The position numbers and the translations under genes are program-made. Below are positions 36,986-45,904 of a stretch of DNA of 64,000 bases, piece by piece (the first letter of the stretch is position 1; every line of letters starts with the position of its first letter). Below the pieces are notes generated by a model. The model was not told the DNA's origin. It was given only the letters and a program-made list of their open reading frames with translations, and made no database searches. This stretch comes from an uncultured Prevotella sp. GTDB taxonomy: Bacteria > Bacteroidota > Bacteroidia > Bacteroidales > Bacteroidaceae. The DNA lies in contig CAKMOD010000072.1 in assembly GCA_927910885.1 (NCBI GenBank), positions 1-64,000 on the forward strand, given 5' to 3'.

Positions 36986-37699
36986 CTAAAGGCGAATGTC
37001 TGCAAGTGATGTTCCTGACATGAAGCGATTGAGGTCTACGTACCCACGAATGCCGCGTACTTTTCCACGATCGGAGAACTGCCAGATGTTATGTCGCCCT
37101 ACTCCCTTGATAGATGGGCGCACAGAACTATATCTACCTAAGAAAAGAAAGTACTTATTAAATCGTGGATTAAGATGAGAATTATAGAAGCTTACATGAG
37201 AATAAATAAGTGGTTTTTTACCATACTTTCTCTCTATCAATTTCGCAAACAAGGCAACGCTGTCTTGTACTTGTTTCTTGCTCCAGCGTCTTACGCCTTC
37301 ATGCTCTACGTCAATCATAGGAATCAAGTCCTGCTTGTGTCCTTTCATTGTTTTCTGGAAATTGCGAAACTGAGACCTAATAGACGTTAAGCATGAAAGA
37401 TAGTGATAAGAACCGCAGCGCAATCCCTGACGACGAGCCGCTTTGATATTCTGTTCGTAGTTCTTGTCTTTTAAACTTGTTCCTTGTGTTGCTTTGATAT
37501 ATACAAATTTAATCTGTTTGTCTTTTGCCACTTCTTTCCAATCAATCTTTCCTTGATGATGCGACACATCAATACCATCATACTGGCGTTTGATGTTTTT
37601 TGAAGACTTGTGTGAAGATGTTGCTGCAGAAGCTATTACACAAATAGCTGATAGGAAAAAGATATTAATGGAACGTGGAAATATAGTTGATTTCATCAT
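36986..37699 (-). CDS. GH25 lysozyme-like muramidase (first of two)
   Basis: Glycoside hydrolase family 25, which cleaves the MurNAc-GlcNAc bond. 237 residues with a signal peptide (SINIFFLSAICVIASAATS). The catalytic domain begins YDGIDVSHHQGKIDW, where the first Asp of GIDVSHHQG is conserved. FVYIKATQG, GSYHYL, PMIDVEHEG (the acidic pair of the active site) and NIWQFSDRGKVRGI follow. Shares its architecture with the GH25 at 48160. In this context, next to a transpeptidase gene, self-peptidoglycan remodelling or attack on other bacteria are both possible. Confidence 0.9.
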   Translation of the reverse strand: MMKSTIFPRSINIFFLSAICVIASAATSSHKSSKNIKRQYDGIDVSHHQGKIDWKEVAKDKQIKFVYIKATQGTSLKDKNYEQNIKAARRQGLRCGSYHYLSCLTSIRSQFRNFQKTMKGHKQDLIPMIDVEHEGVRRWSKKQVQDSVALFAKLIERKYGKKPLIYSHVSFYNSHLNPRFNKYFLFLGRYSSVRPSIKGVGRHNIWQFSDRGKVRGIRGYVDLNRFMSGTSLADIRL

Positions 37700-37826
37700 T
37701 TATATATTTGAAACATTTTGAATAAGATTCTTTTAGAATCTATATTATCCTGTAATGGTGCTTGAAAAGCACTGCAAAATTAGCATATTTTTCTTGAACA
37801 AACCTATAAAATCCGATAATAATCAT

Positions 37827-37835
37827 TATCTTTGC
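37827..37835 (+). promoter_or_regulatory. -7 promoter element for cysE
   Basis: TATCTTTGC, 29 bp upstream of the cysE ATG. Confidence 0.75.
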
Positions 37836-37863
37836 AACGTAATTACATCTCGATATAGTATCA

Positions 37864-38808
37864 ATGAGTAAACAGGACATCACTCAGCAACTCATACAGA
37901 CAGTTGATGAGCTTTCTGAACCGGAAGCGTTGCAGGGCATTTGCCATGAGCACCGTGATGGAGATCCCTTGCCATCAGCTAAGGAATTGGAAGAGATTAT
38001 TGAACTTTCACGTTCTATTCTCTTTCCTGGTTTTTATGGGCGTTCGTCTGTCAATTTTGAAACTATCAAATACCAAATAGGTGTAAACGTTGAACGCCTG
38101 CATAAACTGCTGTGTCGACAGATTATGGCGGGTTTATGTTTTAATGAAGATTGTCATTGTCCGAATGCTGCTGACACGCGCCGTTGCATGCAAGAGGAGG
38201 CAGATAAGATAGCAGGACGTACTATCGCAAAGTTTCCAACCTTGCGTAAAATACTATCAACAGACATACAAGCTGCTTTTGATGGTGACCCAGCAGCAGC
38301 CAATTTGGGTGAAGTAATCTCATGCTATCCAGCTATAAAGGCTGTTATTAATTATCGTTTAGCACATGAACTGTTTTTGGAGAATGTGCCACTTATCCCA
38401 CGTATGATTGCTGAGATGGCACACTCAGAGACAGGTATTGATATTCACCCAGCCGCAACCATTGGTACTCATTTTACTATTGATCATGGTACGGGTGTGG
38501 TTATTGGGGCAACCTGCATTATAGGTAATCATGTGAAACTCTATCAAGGTGTGACCTTAGGTGCTAAGAGTTTCCCTCTCGATAAAGATGGTAACCCTAT
38601 TAAGGGAATTGCCCGTCACCCTATCTTAAAGGATGAAGTTGTAGTCTATGCCAATGCAACTATCCTCGGTCGTATCACTATTGGGAAAGGCTGCGTCATA
38701 GGAGCTAACGTGTGGGTTACACGAGATATGCGTCCACGGACAAAGAAGTACAAACAGAATAAAACAGATATCTTAGATATCGATTTTGAATATGGTGGTG
38801 GGATATAA
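37864..38808 (+). CDS. cysE: Serine O-acetyltransferase
   Basis: Acetylates L-serine with acetyl-CoA to O-acetylserine for cysteine synthesis. 314 residues. A helical N-terminal domain (about 1-185) is followed by a left-handed beta-helix of hexapeptide repeats: IHPAATIGTHFTIDHGTGVVIGATCIIGNHVKLYQGVTLGAKSF, with catalytic His in DHGTG. The cap sequence ends with GCVIGANVWVTRDM. The short polar tail ends in I, which in this family can dock to O-acetylserine sulfhydrylase. It is followed by the RNA methyltransferase 53 bp on. Confidence 0.92.
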   Translation: MSKQDITQQLIQTVDELSEPEALQGICHEHRDGDPLPSAKELEEIIELSRSILFPGFYGRSSVNFETIKYQIGVNVERLHKLLCRQIMAGLCFNEDCHCPNAADTRRCMQEEADKIAGRTIAKFPTLRKILSTDIQAAFDGDPAAANLGEVISCYPAIKAVINYRLAHELFLENVPLIPRMIAEMAHSETGIDIHPAATIGTHFTIDHGTGVVIGATCIIGNHVKLYQGVTLGAKSFPLDKDGNPIKGIARHPILKDEVVVYANATILGRITIGKGCVIGANVWVTRDMRPRTKKYKQNKTDILDIDFEYGGGI

Positions 38809-38861
38809 TGTTCCTGCCAACTATTCATTTAATATCGTAAATAAAAATATTTATTACATAA

Positions 38862-40409
38862 ATGCAAGAATTTGAACTCATCGCCAAAACCTTCATGGGT
38901 TTGGAGCAAGTATTAGCAAAAGAGCTGACACAGTTAGGTGCCAATAACGTACAAATAGGACGCCGAATGGTGTCGTTCACTGGTAACAAGGAAATGATGT
39001 ATCGTGCTAATTTCCAGTTATACACAGCTATTCGTATTCTTAAACCTATCGCACATTTTAAGGCGAAGAGTGCTGAAGATATGTATGAGGAGGTAATGAA
39101 GATTGATTGGAGCAAGTATATCCTCCCTGGAAAGACTTTCTCTGTTGATTCAGTGGTTTATTCTGAAGAGTTTACCAATTCGCGCTTCGTTACATACAAA
39201 GTAAAAGACGCTATTGTTGACCAGTTCCGTGAGCGTACTGGTACTCGTCCAAATATCTCTGTAAGCAATCCTGATATTCGTTTGAATATCCATGTGGCAG
39301 AGGATAATGCTACGTTGTCATTGGATTCAAGTGGTGAGTCTTTGCATCGTCGTGGTTATCGTCAGGAGAGTGTTGAGGCACCATTGAATGAAGTTTTGGC
39401 TGCAGGTATGATTTTGATGACTGGTTGGAAGGGTGAAACAGATTTCATTGATCCAATGTGTGGCTCTGGAACTTTGCCTGTTGAGGCTGCTCTTATTGCT
39501 CGCAATATTTCTCCTGGAGTGTTCCGTAGGAGTTTGCATTTGAAAAAATGGCCTGACTTTGATCAGGAACTGTTCGACATGATATACAATGATGATTCAC
39601 AAGAGCGTGAATTCACACATCATATTTATGGCTATGATACAGACATGAAGGCTGTAAATACGGCTCGTATGAATGTAGCTGCCGCTGGTTTGTCACGATA
39701 TGTAACCATTGAACAGCAGGATTTTAAAGACTTCACTCAGCCAAAGGAGAAGAGCATGATTGTGATGAATCCTCCATACGGTGAGCGTATCTCTACACCT
39801 AACTTGCTCGGTACCTATAAGATGATTGGTGAACGTTTGAAGCATCAGTTCATGGGTAATGAAGCTTGGATTCTATCTTATCGTGAGGAATGTTTCCGTC
39901 AGATTGGATTGAAGCCAAGTATTAAGATTCCTGTTTATAATGGTTCTTTGGAGTGTGAGTTCCGTCGTTACCAGATGTTTGATGGTAAGATGAGTGATTT
40001 CCGACACGATGGTGGTGTCGTAAAGACCGAAGATGAGAAGCGTGAGATGGCTCAGAAACATCGCTTTAAGAAGGAACGTGAGTTTAAGAAACGTCTTGAT
40101 GAAAACGAGGAGAATGCTGAGGCTGATATTCGTTCATTCACCTTCCATAGCTTAGAGCGTAATAAGCTTGGTGGAGGTAAGTTCCGTGAAAATCATGAGC
40201 GTCGTCCTCGTTTCGATCGTGATGTAGAAGACCGCAAGCGTTCTTTCAGAAGAGGAGACGACGACCGTAAGCGTTCATTCCGACGTGATGACGATCGCAA
40301 GCGTTCGTTCAGTCGTGATGATGACCGTAAGTTTGGTGGCAAACGATTTGATAAATCTAACAAGCGCGGAGGATTCCGTGGTAAAAACACGTATAATCAT
40401 GAAGATTAA
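38862..40409 (+). CDS. THUMP-domain class I SAM RNA methyltransferase with basic repeat tail
   Basis: 515 residues, RlmL/YcbY N-half family, which N2-methylates guanosine in 23S rRNA. Ferredoxin-like plus THUMP domain at 1-155. The methyltransferase follows with DPMCGSGTLPVEAALIARNISPG and the NPPYGERIS catalytic motif. From about residue 390 the tail is low-complexity and ends with three tandem DDRKRSF repeats (about 450-490), then GG-rich RGGFRGKN. This tail is probably an RNA-binding disordered segment; RlmL itself carries a second methyltransferase domain here instead. Its last 11 bases overlap the DPP IV start. Confidence 0.9.
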   Translation: MQEFELIAKTFMGLEQVLAKELTQLGANNVQIGRRMVSFTGNKEMMYRANFQLYTAIRILKPIAHFKAKSAEDMYEEVMKIDWSKYILPGKTFSVDSVVYSEEFTNSRFVTYKVKDAIVDQFRERTGTRPNISVSNPDIRLNIHVAEDNATLSLDSSGESLHRRGYRQESVEAPLNEVLAAGMILMTGWKGETDFIDPMCGSGTLPVEAALIARNISPGVFRRSLHLKKWPDFDQELFDMIYNDDSQEREFTHHIYGYDTDMKAVNTARMNVAAAGLSRYVTIEQQDFKDFTQPKEKSMIVMNPPYGERISTPNLLGTYKMIGERLKHQFMGNEAWILSYREECFRQIGLKPSIKIPVYNGSLECEFRRYQMFDGKMSDFRHDGGVVKTEDEKREMAQKHRFKKEREFKKRLDENEENAEADIRSFTFHSLERNKLGGGKFRENHERRPRFDRDVEDRKRSFRRGDDDRKRSFRRDDDRKRSFSRDDDRKFGGKRFDKSNKRGGFRGKNTYNHED

Positions 40410-42609
40410 ATCATTTATTAGTCTTGTGGGGCTTTGTGCTTTCACAGGACTTTTAAGTCCTACAGAAAGTATGGCACAAAAGCAGTTCACTCTTGAGGAT
40501 TTGAACTTTGGTGGCAAAAACTTCTACAACATGCGTCCTGAAGCACGTTATCTTACGTGGTGGGGAGGCAAGTTGGTACGCCAAGACCTTAACAACTGTT
40601 CGTTGGTTGATTTGGTAACTGGTAAGGAAACACAGCTCTTCTCATTAGATGATATTAACAAGTGGGCAGGTTTATCTGCATCTGATGAGGTTGTTCGTCA
40701 TCTCTATGGTGCTGAGTTCCCTTATGCTGACCGCTCTATTGTGAAGGTACAGAATGGTAATGAGGACTTATATATAGATTTCCAAACGCAAAAACTTGTA
40801 CAGCGTTTGAGTCGTCCAGCTGGTCTTCAGGCACGTGATTGGAATAAGGTGTCTGGTGCTACAGCCTTTGTTAAAGACCATCAGTTATATGTTGCAGATG
40901 CAAAAGGCACAGAGCGTCAGTTAACAACTGATGGATCTGGCGATATTGTATATGGTCAGAGTGTACATCGTGATGAGTTCGGGATTGATGGTGGACTCTA
41001 TTGGAGTCCAAAGGGAAACCGCTTAGCTTTCTATCGTATGGATCAAAGTATGGTTGCAGCCTACCCTCTCATTGATGTTCCTGAGTTGGAATGGAAACCA
41101 GAGAAGGGAGAGTCACGTGCAGCTAAGGTTGACCTTATTAAGTATCCTATGGTGGGTGAAACTTCTCATAAGGTAACTGTAGGTGTGTATGACCTTACAA
41201 CAGGTAAGACTGTATATCTTCAGGCTGGTGACCCAACCGACCGTTATTTTACAAACATCACATGGAGCCCAGACGAGAAGACAGTTTATATGTTTGAACT
41301 TAACCGCGATCAGAATGATTGCCGTTTGGTATCATATGATGCAACTACAGGTGCAAAGTTGAAAGAACTCTATCGTGAGACAGATACAAAGTATGTTGAG
41401 CCATGTCATCCTATTCAGTTCTTGCCATGGAATGAGAATGAATTTATCTTGCAGAGTCAGAAGGATGGTTATAATCATCTTTACCTCTTCAATAAGGATG
41501 GACGTCAGCTTAAGCAGATTACAAGTGGCAAGTGGGTTGTAATGGAGGTACTTGGCTTTAATAGCAAGCAGAAGAGTATTGTCTATGTTTCTAACGAGTG
41601 TCATCCTATTCAACGCAATGTTTGGCTTGTTAATGTAGCTTCCGGAAAGCGTACATTGCTTGATAATGGTCGTGGTTATCATCATCCAAAGTTGAGCCAA
41701 GATGGTACTGCTATTATGGATAGCTACAGTGAACCATCTGTTCCTCGCAAGTATGAAATTATTAGTTTGAACGGTAAGCCACAGCGTCGTGATTACTTTG
41801 CATCTGCTAATCCATGGGAAGGATATACTGTTCCTGAATATTCAAATGGTTCGATAAAGGCTGCTGATGGTAAGACAGACTTATATTGGCGTATGGTGAA
41901 GCCTGTAAATTTCGACCCTAATAAGAAGTATCCTACAATTATATATGTCTATGGTGGCCCTCATGCTCATAATGTTGAGGCTTCATGGAACTGGGGTTCA
42001 CGTGGTTGGGAGACCTACATGGCACAGAAAGGCTACCTACTCTTTATTCTTGATAATCGTGGTAGCGAACATCGTGGTAAGGAGTTTGAGCAGGCTACAT
42101 TCCGTCATCTTGGTCAAGAGGAGATGAAAGATCAGATGGAAGGAGTTAAATACTTGAAGTCTCTTCCATACGTTGATCAGAATCGTATGGGTGTTCATGG
42201 TTGGTCATTTGGTGGCTTCATGACAACGTCATTGGTTACCAATTATCCTGATGTCTTCAAGGTTGGTGTTGCAGGTGGTCCTGTTATGGATTGGAAGTGG
42301 TATGAAGTTATGTATGGAGAACGTTATATGGACACTCCAGAGACTAACCCAGAAGGATATGCACAGACATCACTCCTTACAAAGGCAAAGGACCTTAAAG
42401 GCAAACTTCAGATTATCACTGGCTTGAATGACCCTGTCGTTGTTCCTCAGCACTCTTACTCCTTCTTGAAGGCTTGTATTGCTGCTGGCACACAACCAGA
42501 CTTCTTCGTTTATCCAGGTGAGCCTCATAATATGCGTGGACATCAGAGTGTACACTTACATGAGCGCATTACAGAGTACTTTGAAAATTATCTTAAGCCT
42601 ATAAAATAG
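40399..42609 (+). CDS. Dipeptidyl peptidase IV, S9B family
   Basis: Periplasmic or surface serine peptidase that removes X-Pro dipeptides. It is a factor in peptide feeding and tissue degradation in oral Bacteroidota. 736 residues from the ATG at 40399, which lies inside the last codons of the upstream gene (40399-40409 overlap). Upstream in-frame ATGs would destroy the signal peptide MKIKSFISLVGLCAFTGLLS. Beta-propeller domain at about 50-490, alpha/beta hydrolase from about 500 with catalytic Ser in GWSFGGFMT (about 601), Asp in GLNDPVV (about 677) and His in EPHNMRG (about 710). Normal length. Confidence 0.93.
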   Translation: MKIKSFISLVGLCAFTGLLSPTESMAQKQFTLEDLNFGGKNFYNMRPEARYLTWWGGKLVRQDLNNCSLVDLVTGKETQLFSLDDINKWAGLSASDEVVRHLYGAEFPYADRSIVKVQNGNEDLYIDFQTQKLVQRLSRPAGLQARDWNKVSGATAFVKDHQLYVADAKGTERQLTTDGSGDIVYGQSVHRDEFGIDGGLYWSPKGNRLAFYRMDQSMVAAYPLIDVPELEWKPEKGESRAAKVDLIKYPMVGETSHKVTVGVYDLTTGKTVYLQAGDPTDRYFTNITWSPDEKTVYMFELNRDQNDCRLVSYDATTGAKLKELYRETDTKYVEPCHPIQFLPWNENEFILQSQKDGYNHLYLFNKDGRQLKQITSGKWVVMEVLGFNSKQKSIVYVSNECHPIQRNVWLVNVASGKRTLLDNGRGYHHPKLSQDGTAIMDSYSEPSVPRKYEIISLNGKPQRRDYFASANPWEGYTVPEYSNGSIKAADGKTDLYWRMVKPVNFDPNKKYPTIIYVYGGPHAHNVEASWNWGSRGWETYMAQKGYLLFILDNRGSEHRGKEFEQATFRHLGQEEMKDQMEGVKYLKSLPYVDQNRMGVHGWSFGGFMTTSLVTNYPDVFKVGVAGGPVMDWKWYEVMYGERYMDTPETNPEGYAQTSLLTKAKDLKGKLQIITGLNDPVVVPQHSYSFLKACIAAGTQPDFFVYPGEPHNMRGHQSVHLHERITEYFENYLKPIK

Positions 42610-42680
42610 GGTTTGGTGATAATCTAATAGTACGTTTTATTATTGCTTATAATCGCATCTAACAATTAATAAATACCCAC

Positions 42681-42719
42681 GTGCAGCAAGTCTGCACTCC
42701 CCCTCCTTCATCGGAGGGG
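42681..42719 (+). promoter_or_regulatory. Two tandem perfect hairpins in the purD leader
   Basis: GTGCAG-caagt-CTGCAC (42681-42697), then CCCCTCC-ttcatc-GGAGGGG (42700-42719). The second ends 13 bp before the purD ATG. There is no T-run, so a simple terminator is unlikely. Confidence 0.5.
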
Positions 42720-42732
42720 TGGGCTAAGCTTT

Positions 42733-44001
42733 ATGAGAATATTACTTTTAGGCAGCGGCGGTCGCGAACACGCCTTAGCATGGAAGATTGCACAGAGTGC
42801 AAAGTGTAGTAAACTCTTCATCGCACCAGGTAATGCTGGTACAGGAGCAGTTGGTAAGAACGTTGCAATCGGAGTAAATGACTTTGATAAACTGAAGGAC
42901 TTCGTTGTTGAAGAGAAGGTTGATATGGTAGTTGTCGGTCCTGAAGACCCATTGGTAAATGGTGTTTATGACTGCTTTAAGGATGACAGCCGCACAGCTA
43001 ATATTCCTGTTATTGGTCCTTCAAAGGCTGGTGCTGTACTCGAAGGGTCTAAGGATTTTGCCAAAGCTTTCATGAAACGCCATAATATTCCAACAGCTGC
43101 TTACGAAACATTCGATGGTACTACTATTGAAGAGGGTATGCGCTTCCTCGAGACGCTTAAAGCTCCTTATGTGTTGAAAGCTGATGGCTTGGCTGCTGGT
43201 AAGGGTGTTCTTATTCTTCCAACGCTTGAAGAAGCTAAGAAAGAATTGCGTGAAATGCTTGGAGGTATGTTTGGTAACGCCTCTGCAAAGGTTGTTATTG
43301 AGGAGTTCCTTTCTGGTATTGAGTGTTCGGTATTTGTTCTTACCGATGGTACAAACTATCAGATTTTGCCAGAAGCAAAGGATTATAAACGCATTGGTGA
43401 GCATGATACGGGCTTGAATACTGGTGGTATGGGTAGTGTTACTCCTGTTCCATTTGCTACTAAGGAATGGATGGCAAAGGTAGAAGAGCGTATTATTCGT
43501 CCTACTGTTGATGGCTTGAAGGCTGAGAGTATTGACTATAAAGGCTTTATCTTCTTTGGCTTGATTAATGTTGATGGCGAACCAATGGTTATTGAGTATA
43601 ACTGTCGTATGGGTGATCCAGAGACAGAAAGTGTCATGTTACGTCTAAAGAGTGACATCGTAGACCTCTTTGAAGGAGTTGCTGAGGGTAATCTCGACCA
43701 GCGACAGGTTGAGTTTGACTCACGTTCTGCTGTCTGCGTAATGCTCGTTAGTGGTGGTTATCCAGAAGAGTATGTGAAAGGTTATCCAATCACAGGACTT
43801 GATAAGATAGAAGGCTCTGTAGTCTTCCATAGTGGTACAGCTGTGAAGGATGGACAGGTTGTTACTGCTGGTGGTCGTGTAATTGCTGTTTCTTCTTATG
43901 GTGAGAATAAAGAAGAAGCATTAAAGAAGAGTTTTGCAGAAGCTCAGAAGATTGAATTTACGGATAAATACTTTAGAAGAGACATAGGTCAAGACCTATA
44001 G
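42733..44001 (+). CDS. purD: Phosphoribosylamine--glycine ligase
   Basis: ATP-dependent formation of glycinamide ribonucleotide, step two of purine synthesis. 422 residues, the standard GARS length. Recognised from [22 protein letters not shown], the ATP-grasp segments [18 protein letters not shown], and [12 protein letters not shown]. The metal site Glu and Asn lie in that last motif. Two hairpins occupy its leader. A membrane protein gene of unknown function follows 87 bp on. Confidence 0.96.
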   Translation: MRILLLGSGGREHALAWKIAQSAKCSKLFIAPGNAGTGAVGKNVAIGVNDFDKLKDFVVEEKVDMVVVGPEDPLVNGVYDCFKDDSRTANIPVIGPSKAGAVLEGSKDFAKAFMKRHNIPTAAYETFDGTTIEEGMRFLETLKAPYVLKADGLAAGKGVLILPTLEEAKKELREMLGGMFGNASAKVVIEEFLSGIECSVFVLTDGTNYQILPEAKDYKRIGEHDTGLNTGGMGSVTPVPFATKEWMAKVEERIIRPTVDGLKAESIDYKGFIFFGLINVDGEPMVIEYNCRMGDPETESVMLRLKSDIVDLFEGVAEGNLDQRQVEFDSRSAVCVMLVSGGYPEEYVKGYPITGLDKIEGSVVFHSGTAVKDGQVVTAGGRVIAVSSYGENKEEALKKSFAEAQKIEFTDKYFRRDIGQDL

Positions 44002-44088
44002 CCTTATCTTCTTGAAGGAAAGGAGATAGCTATAAGATGTCTATTGTATAACAATATTAATTACGGCTATCTCCGTATATCATCTATT

Positions 44089-45033
44089 ATGCAACAGAAA
44101 CGCATTCAAAATCGAATAGCAGAAAGCCGCTGGACACAAGCATACGTTGTCTCAGCGGCTACTCTTGTATGGGTTATTGCGGGGTTATATAATCTTGCAG
44201 TAATAGTACCAGGTATATGCCTCTTGCTGTCTACCTATCTTATGATGGAGCTGAATAATGCCAATGCGCTTATTCGTATCTATAGTAGAATGGTGTCATG
44301 TTCGTTCTTAGTCTTTGCGACTATGGCGACCTTTATGTTCCCATCTATTCAGGCTGCTATCATTATGTTGGGCTTTGTAGGCTTCTATACTTTTGCTTTT
44401 CGATGCTATCAAGACACACATGCGCCAGGATGGACTTTCTATGCATTCTTCTGTATAGGTATGGCGAGTATAGTATGGGTACAAACTCTTTTCTATCTCC
44501 CTATACTTTGGGTCATTATGCGTACCAATATTCTGTCGATGAGTCCTCGCAATTTTGTTGCATCTATTCTTGGTATCATCCTTCCTTATTGGTTCTATGC
44601 AGGATACTTGGCTGTTAAGGGAGATATTACTATACTCTTAAACCATTTCGCTAAGATTGCAGTATTTAGTGAGCCTTTCAATTTTAAGTTATTAAGTTTT
44701 AATCAAATACTGACTTTATCATTTGTATTGGTATGCGCTGTGATTGGCATTGTGCATTTCATGAATCAAAAGCGCAATGATAATATTCGTACACGTTTGT
44801 TCTATCAGATATTTATAACAGTAGATCTTGCAACAATCGTCTTTTTGTTTCTTCAACCTCAGCATTATGAAGCATTGCTGAGTGTGTTGATTGTAACTAC
44901 AGCACCGCTAATTGCACATTTCTTTGCACTTACACGTACAAGGATAACTAACTGGATGTTTCTCATCCTTTCTTATTCAGCTATCATTATCACCCTACTC
45001 AACTTATGGATTCTCTTACACAATTACTTGTAG
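44089..45033 (+). CDS. Polytopic membrane protein, unknown function
   Basis: 314 residues from the ATG at 44089. A TTG at 44044 is in frame but leads to a polar stretch with no support. About nine membrane helices, for example AATLVWVIAGLYNLAVIVPGI, MATFMFPSIQAAIIMLGFVGF and YSAIIITLLNLWILL. An N-terminal cytoplasmic segment (MQQKRIQNRIAESRW) is basic. I recognise no family. Its last 28 bases overlap the following DedA-like gene, so the two proteins are probably made together. Confidence 0.75.
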   Translation: MQQKRIQNRIAESRWTQAYVVSAATLVWVIAGLYNLAVIVPGICLLLSTYLMMELNNANALIRIYSRMVSCSFLVFATMATFMFPSIQAAIIMLGFVGFYTFAFRCYQDTHAPGWTFYAFFCIGMASIVWVQTLFYLPILWVIMRTNILSMSPRNFVASILGIILPYWFYAGYLAVKGDITILLNHFAKIAVFSEPFNFKLLSFNQILTLSFVLVCAVIGIVHFMNQKRNDNIRTRLFYQIFITVDLATIVFLFLQPQHYEALLSVLIVTTAPLIAHFFALTRTRITNWMFLILSYSAIIITLLNLWILLHNYL

Positions 45034-45458
45034 ACTATGGCTATTGGGGAATGTTTTTATCGGCATTCCTTGCAGGAAGTGTTTTACCTTTTAGTAGTGA
45101 GGCGGTAATGCTCGGTTTGCTTGCAGCTGGCGTAGATCCTGTCCTATTACTTGTTTATGGTAGTATAGGCAACGTTTTGGGAGGAATGCTGAATTATGGT
45201 CTTGGTAGATTAGGCAAACTGGAATGGCTTGAGCGTTATTTCCGAGTGAAGCAAGAGTCGTTAGACAGAGCTTATCGCTTTATGGGCGGACATGGTGCAT
45301 GGATGGGATTTTTTGCTTTTCTTCCTATCCTTGGTAGTGCCATCACCATTGTTTTAGGACTTACACGTGCAAATATTGCTTTGTCCGTGTTAAGTATTAC
45401 AATAGGTAAAGTACTGCGTTATGCAGCTTTGATTTGGGGTGCATCTTCCCTATTTTAA
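45006..45458 (+). CDS. YqaA/DedA-like membrane protein
   Basis: 150 residues with four to five helices and the VTT/SNARE-associated fold of YqaA-type proteins. It shows LPFSSEAVMLGLLAAG, the glycine-rich IGNVLGGMLNYGLGRLG, and FLPILGSAITIVLGLTRAN. DedA relatives move undecaprenyl phosphate or other lipids across membranes, though YqaA members are not characterised. It begins within the end of the preceding membrane protein gene and is followed by a hairpin at 45465. Confidence 0.85.
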   Translation: MDSLTQLLVDYGYWGMFLSAFLAGSVLPFSSEAVMLGLLAAGVDPVLLLVYGSIGNVLGGMLNYGLGRLGKLEWLERYFRVKQESLDRAYRFMGGHGAWMGFFAFLPILGSAITIVLGLTRANIALSVLSITIGKVLRYAALIWGASSLF

Positions 45459-45464
45459 TTAGTT

Positions 45465-45501
45465 GTTTCCTATAAAGATTGTTTTTCTCTTTATCGGAAA
45501 C
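45465..45501 (+). terminator. Terminator after the YqaA-like gene
   Basis: GTTTCCTATAAAG against CTTTATCGGAAAC, one mismatch, 11-base T-rich loop. 7 bp past the stop. Confidence 0.65.
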
Positions 45502-45592
45502 GACTACTACCTAATATAACTCAAGCAGCATACTCCCCTATGTTGTATCTCATTTAATGTTATGTTGTCTTTTCAATGGGAATATACTGTAA

Positions 45593-45660
45593 ACATTTTA
45601 GTGCTTAGCACCATTGGTGTTAACTATAAACACTATATGTGCTGGGCACTAACACGAAGA
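45593..45660 (+). repeat. Family B 22-bp array, copy 4
   Basis: Units at 45609 and 45631 (CACCATTGGTGTTAAC; CACTATATGTGCTGGG), with degenerate units before (ACATTTTAGTGCTTAG) and after (CACGAAG). The gap 45459-45904 otherwise contains a hairpin at 45465 and the fhs promoter. Confidence 0.75.
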
Positions 45661-45866
45661 TAAAAAAGGGTAAGATAGAGTCATTAAGGTCAATATAAGA
45701 AATGTTAGATATATAGGAATCGCTTACTCATATAGTATTTCCAGATAACACTAATAGGAAATAATCTCTCTTATTTTCAATTAATAGAAAGTTATTTGAT
45801 ACTCATAACGTTTTTAAAAGCGAAAAACTTTCTTCTCAAGAACTGGTTATATTCAAAAATTATTTT

Positions 45867-45875
45867 TATCTTTGC
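45867..45875 (+). promoter_or_regulatory. -7 promoter element for fhs
   Basis: TATCTTTGC, 30 bp upstream of the fhs ATG. Confidence 0.75.
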
Positions 45876-45904
45876 GATTATAACTTTATAAAAAGAATAT
45901 AACT

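Noticed and set aside
40285..40398. Upstream start for DPP IV
   Set aside because: It would translate the arginine-repeat coding region of the previous gene in another frame and bury the signal peptide.
42681..42732. Purine or other known riboswitch before purD
   Set aside because: Two simple hairpins only; no recognisable conserved aptamer core.
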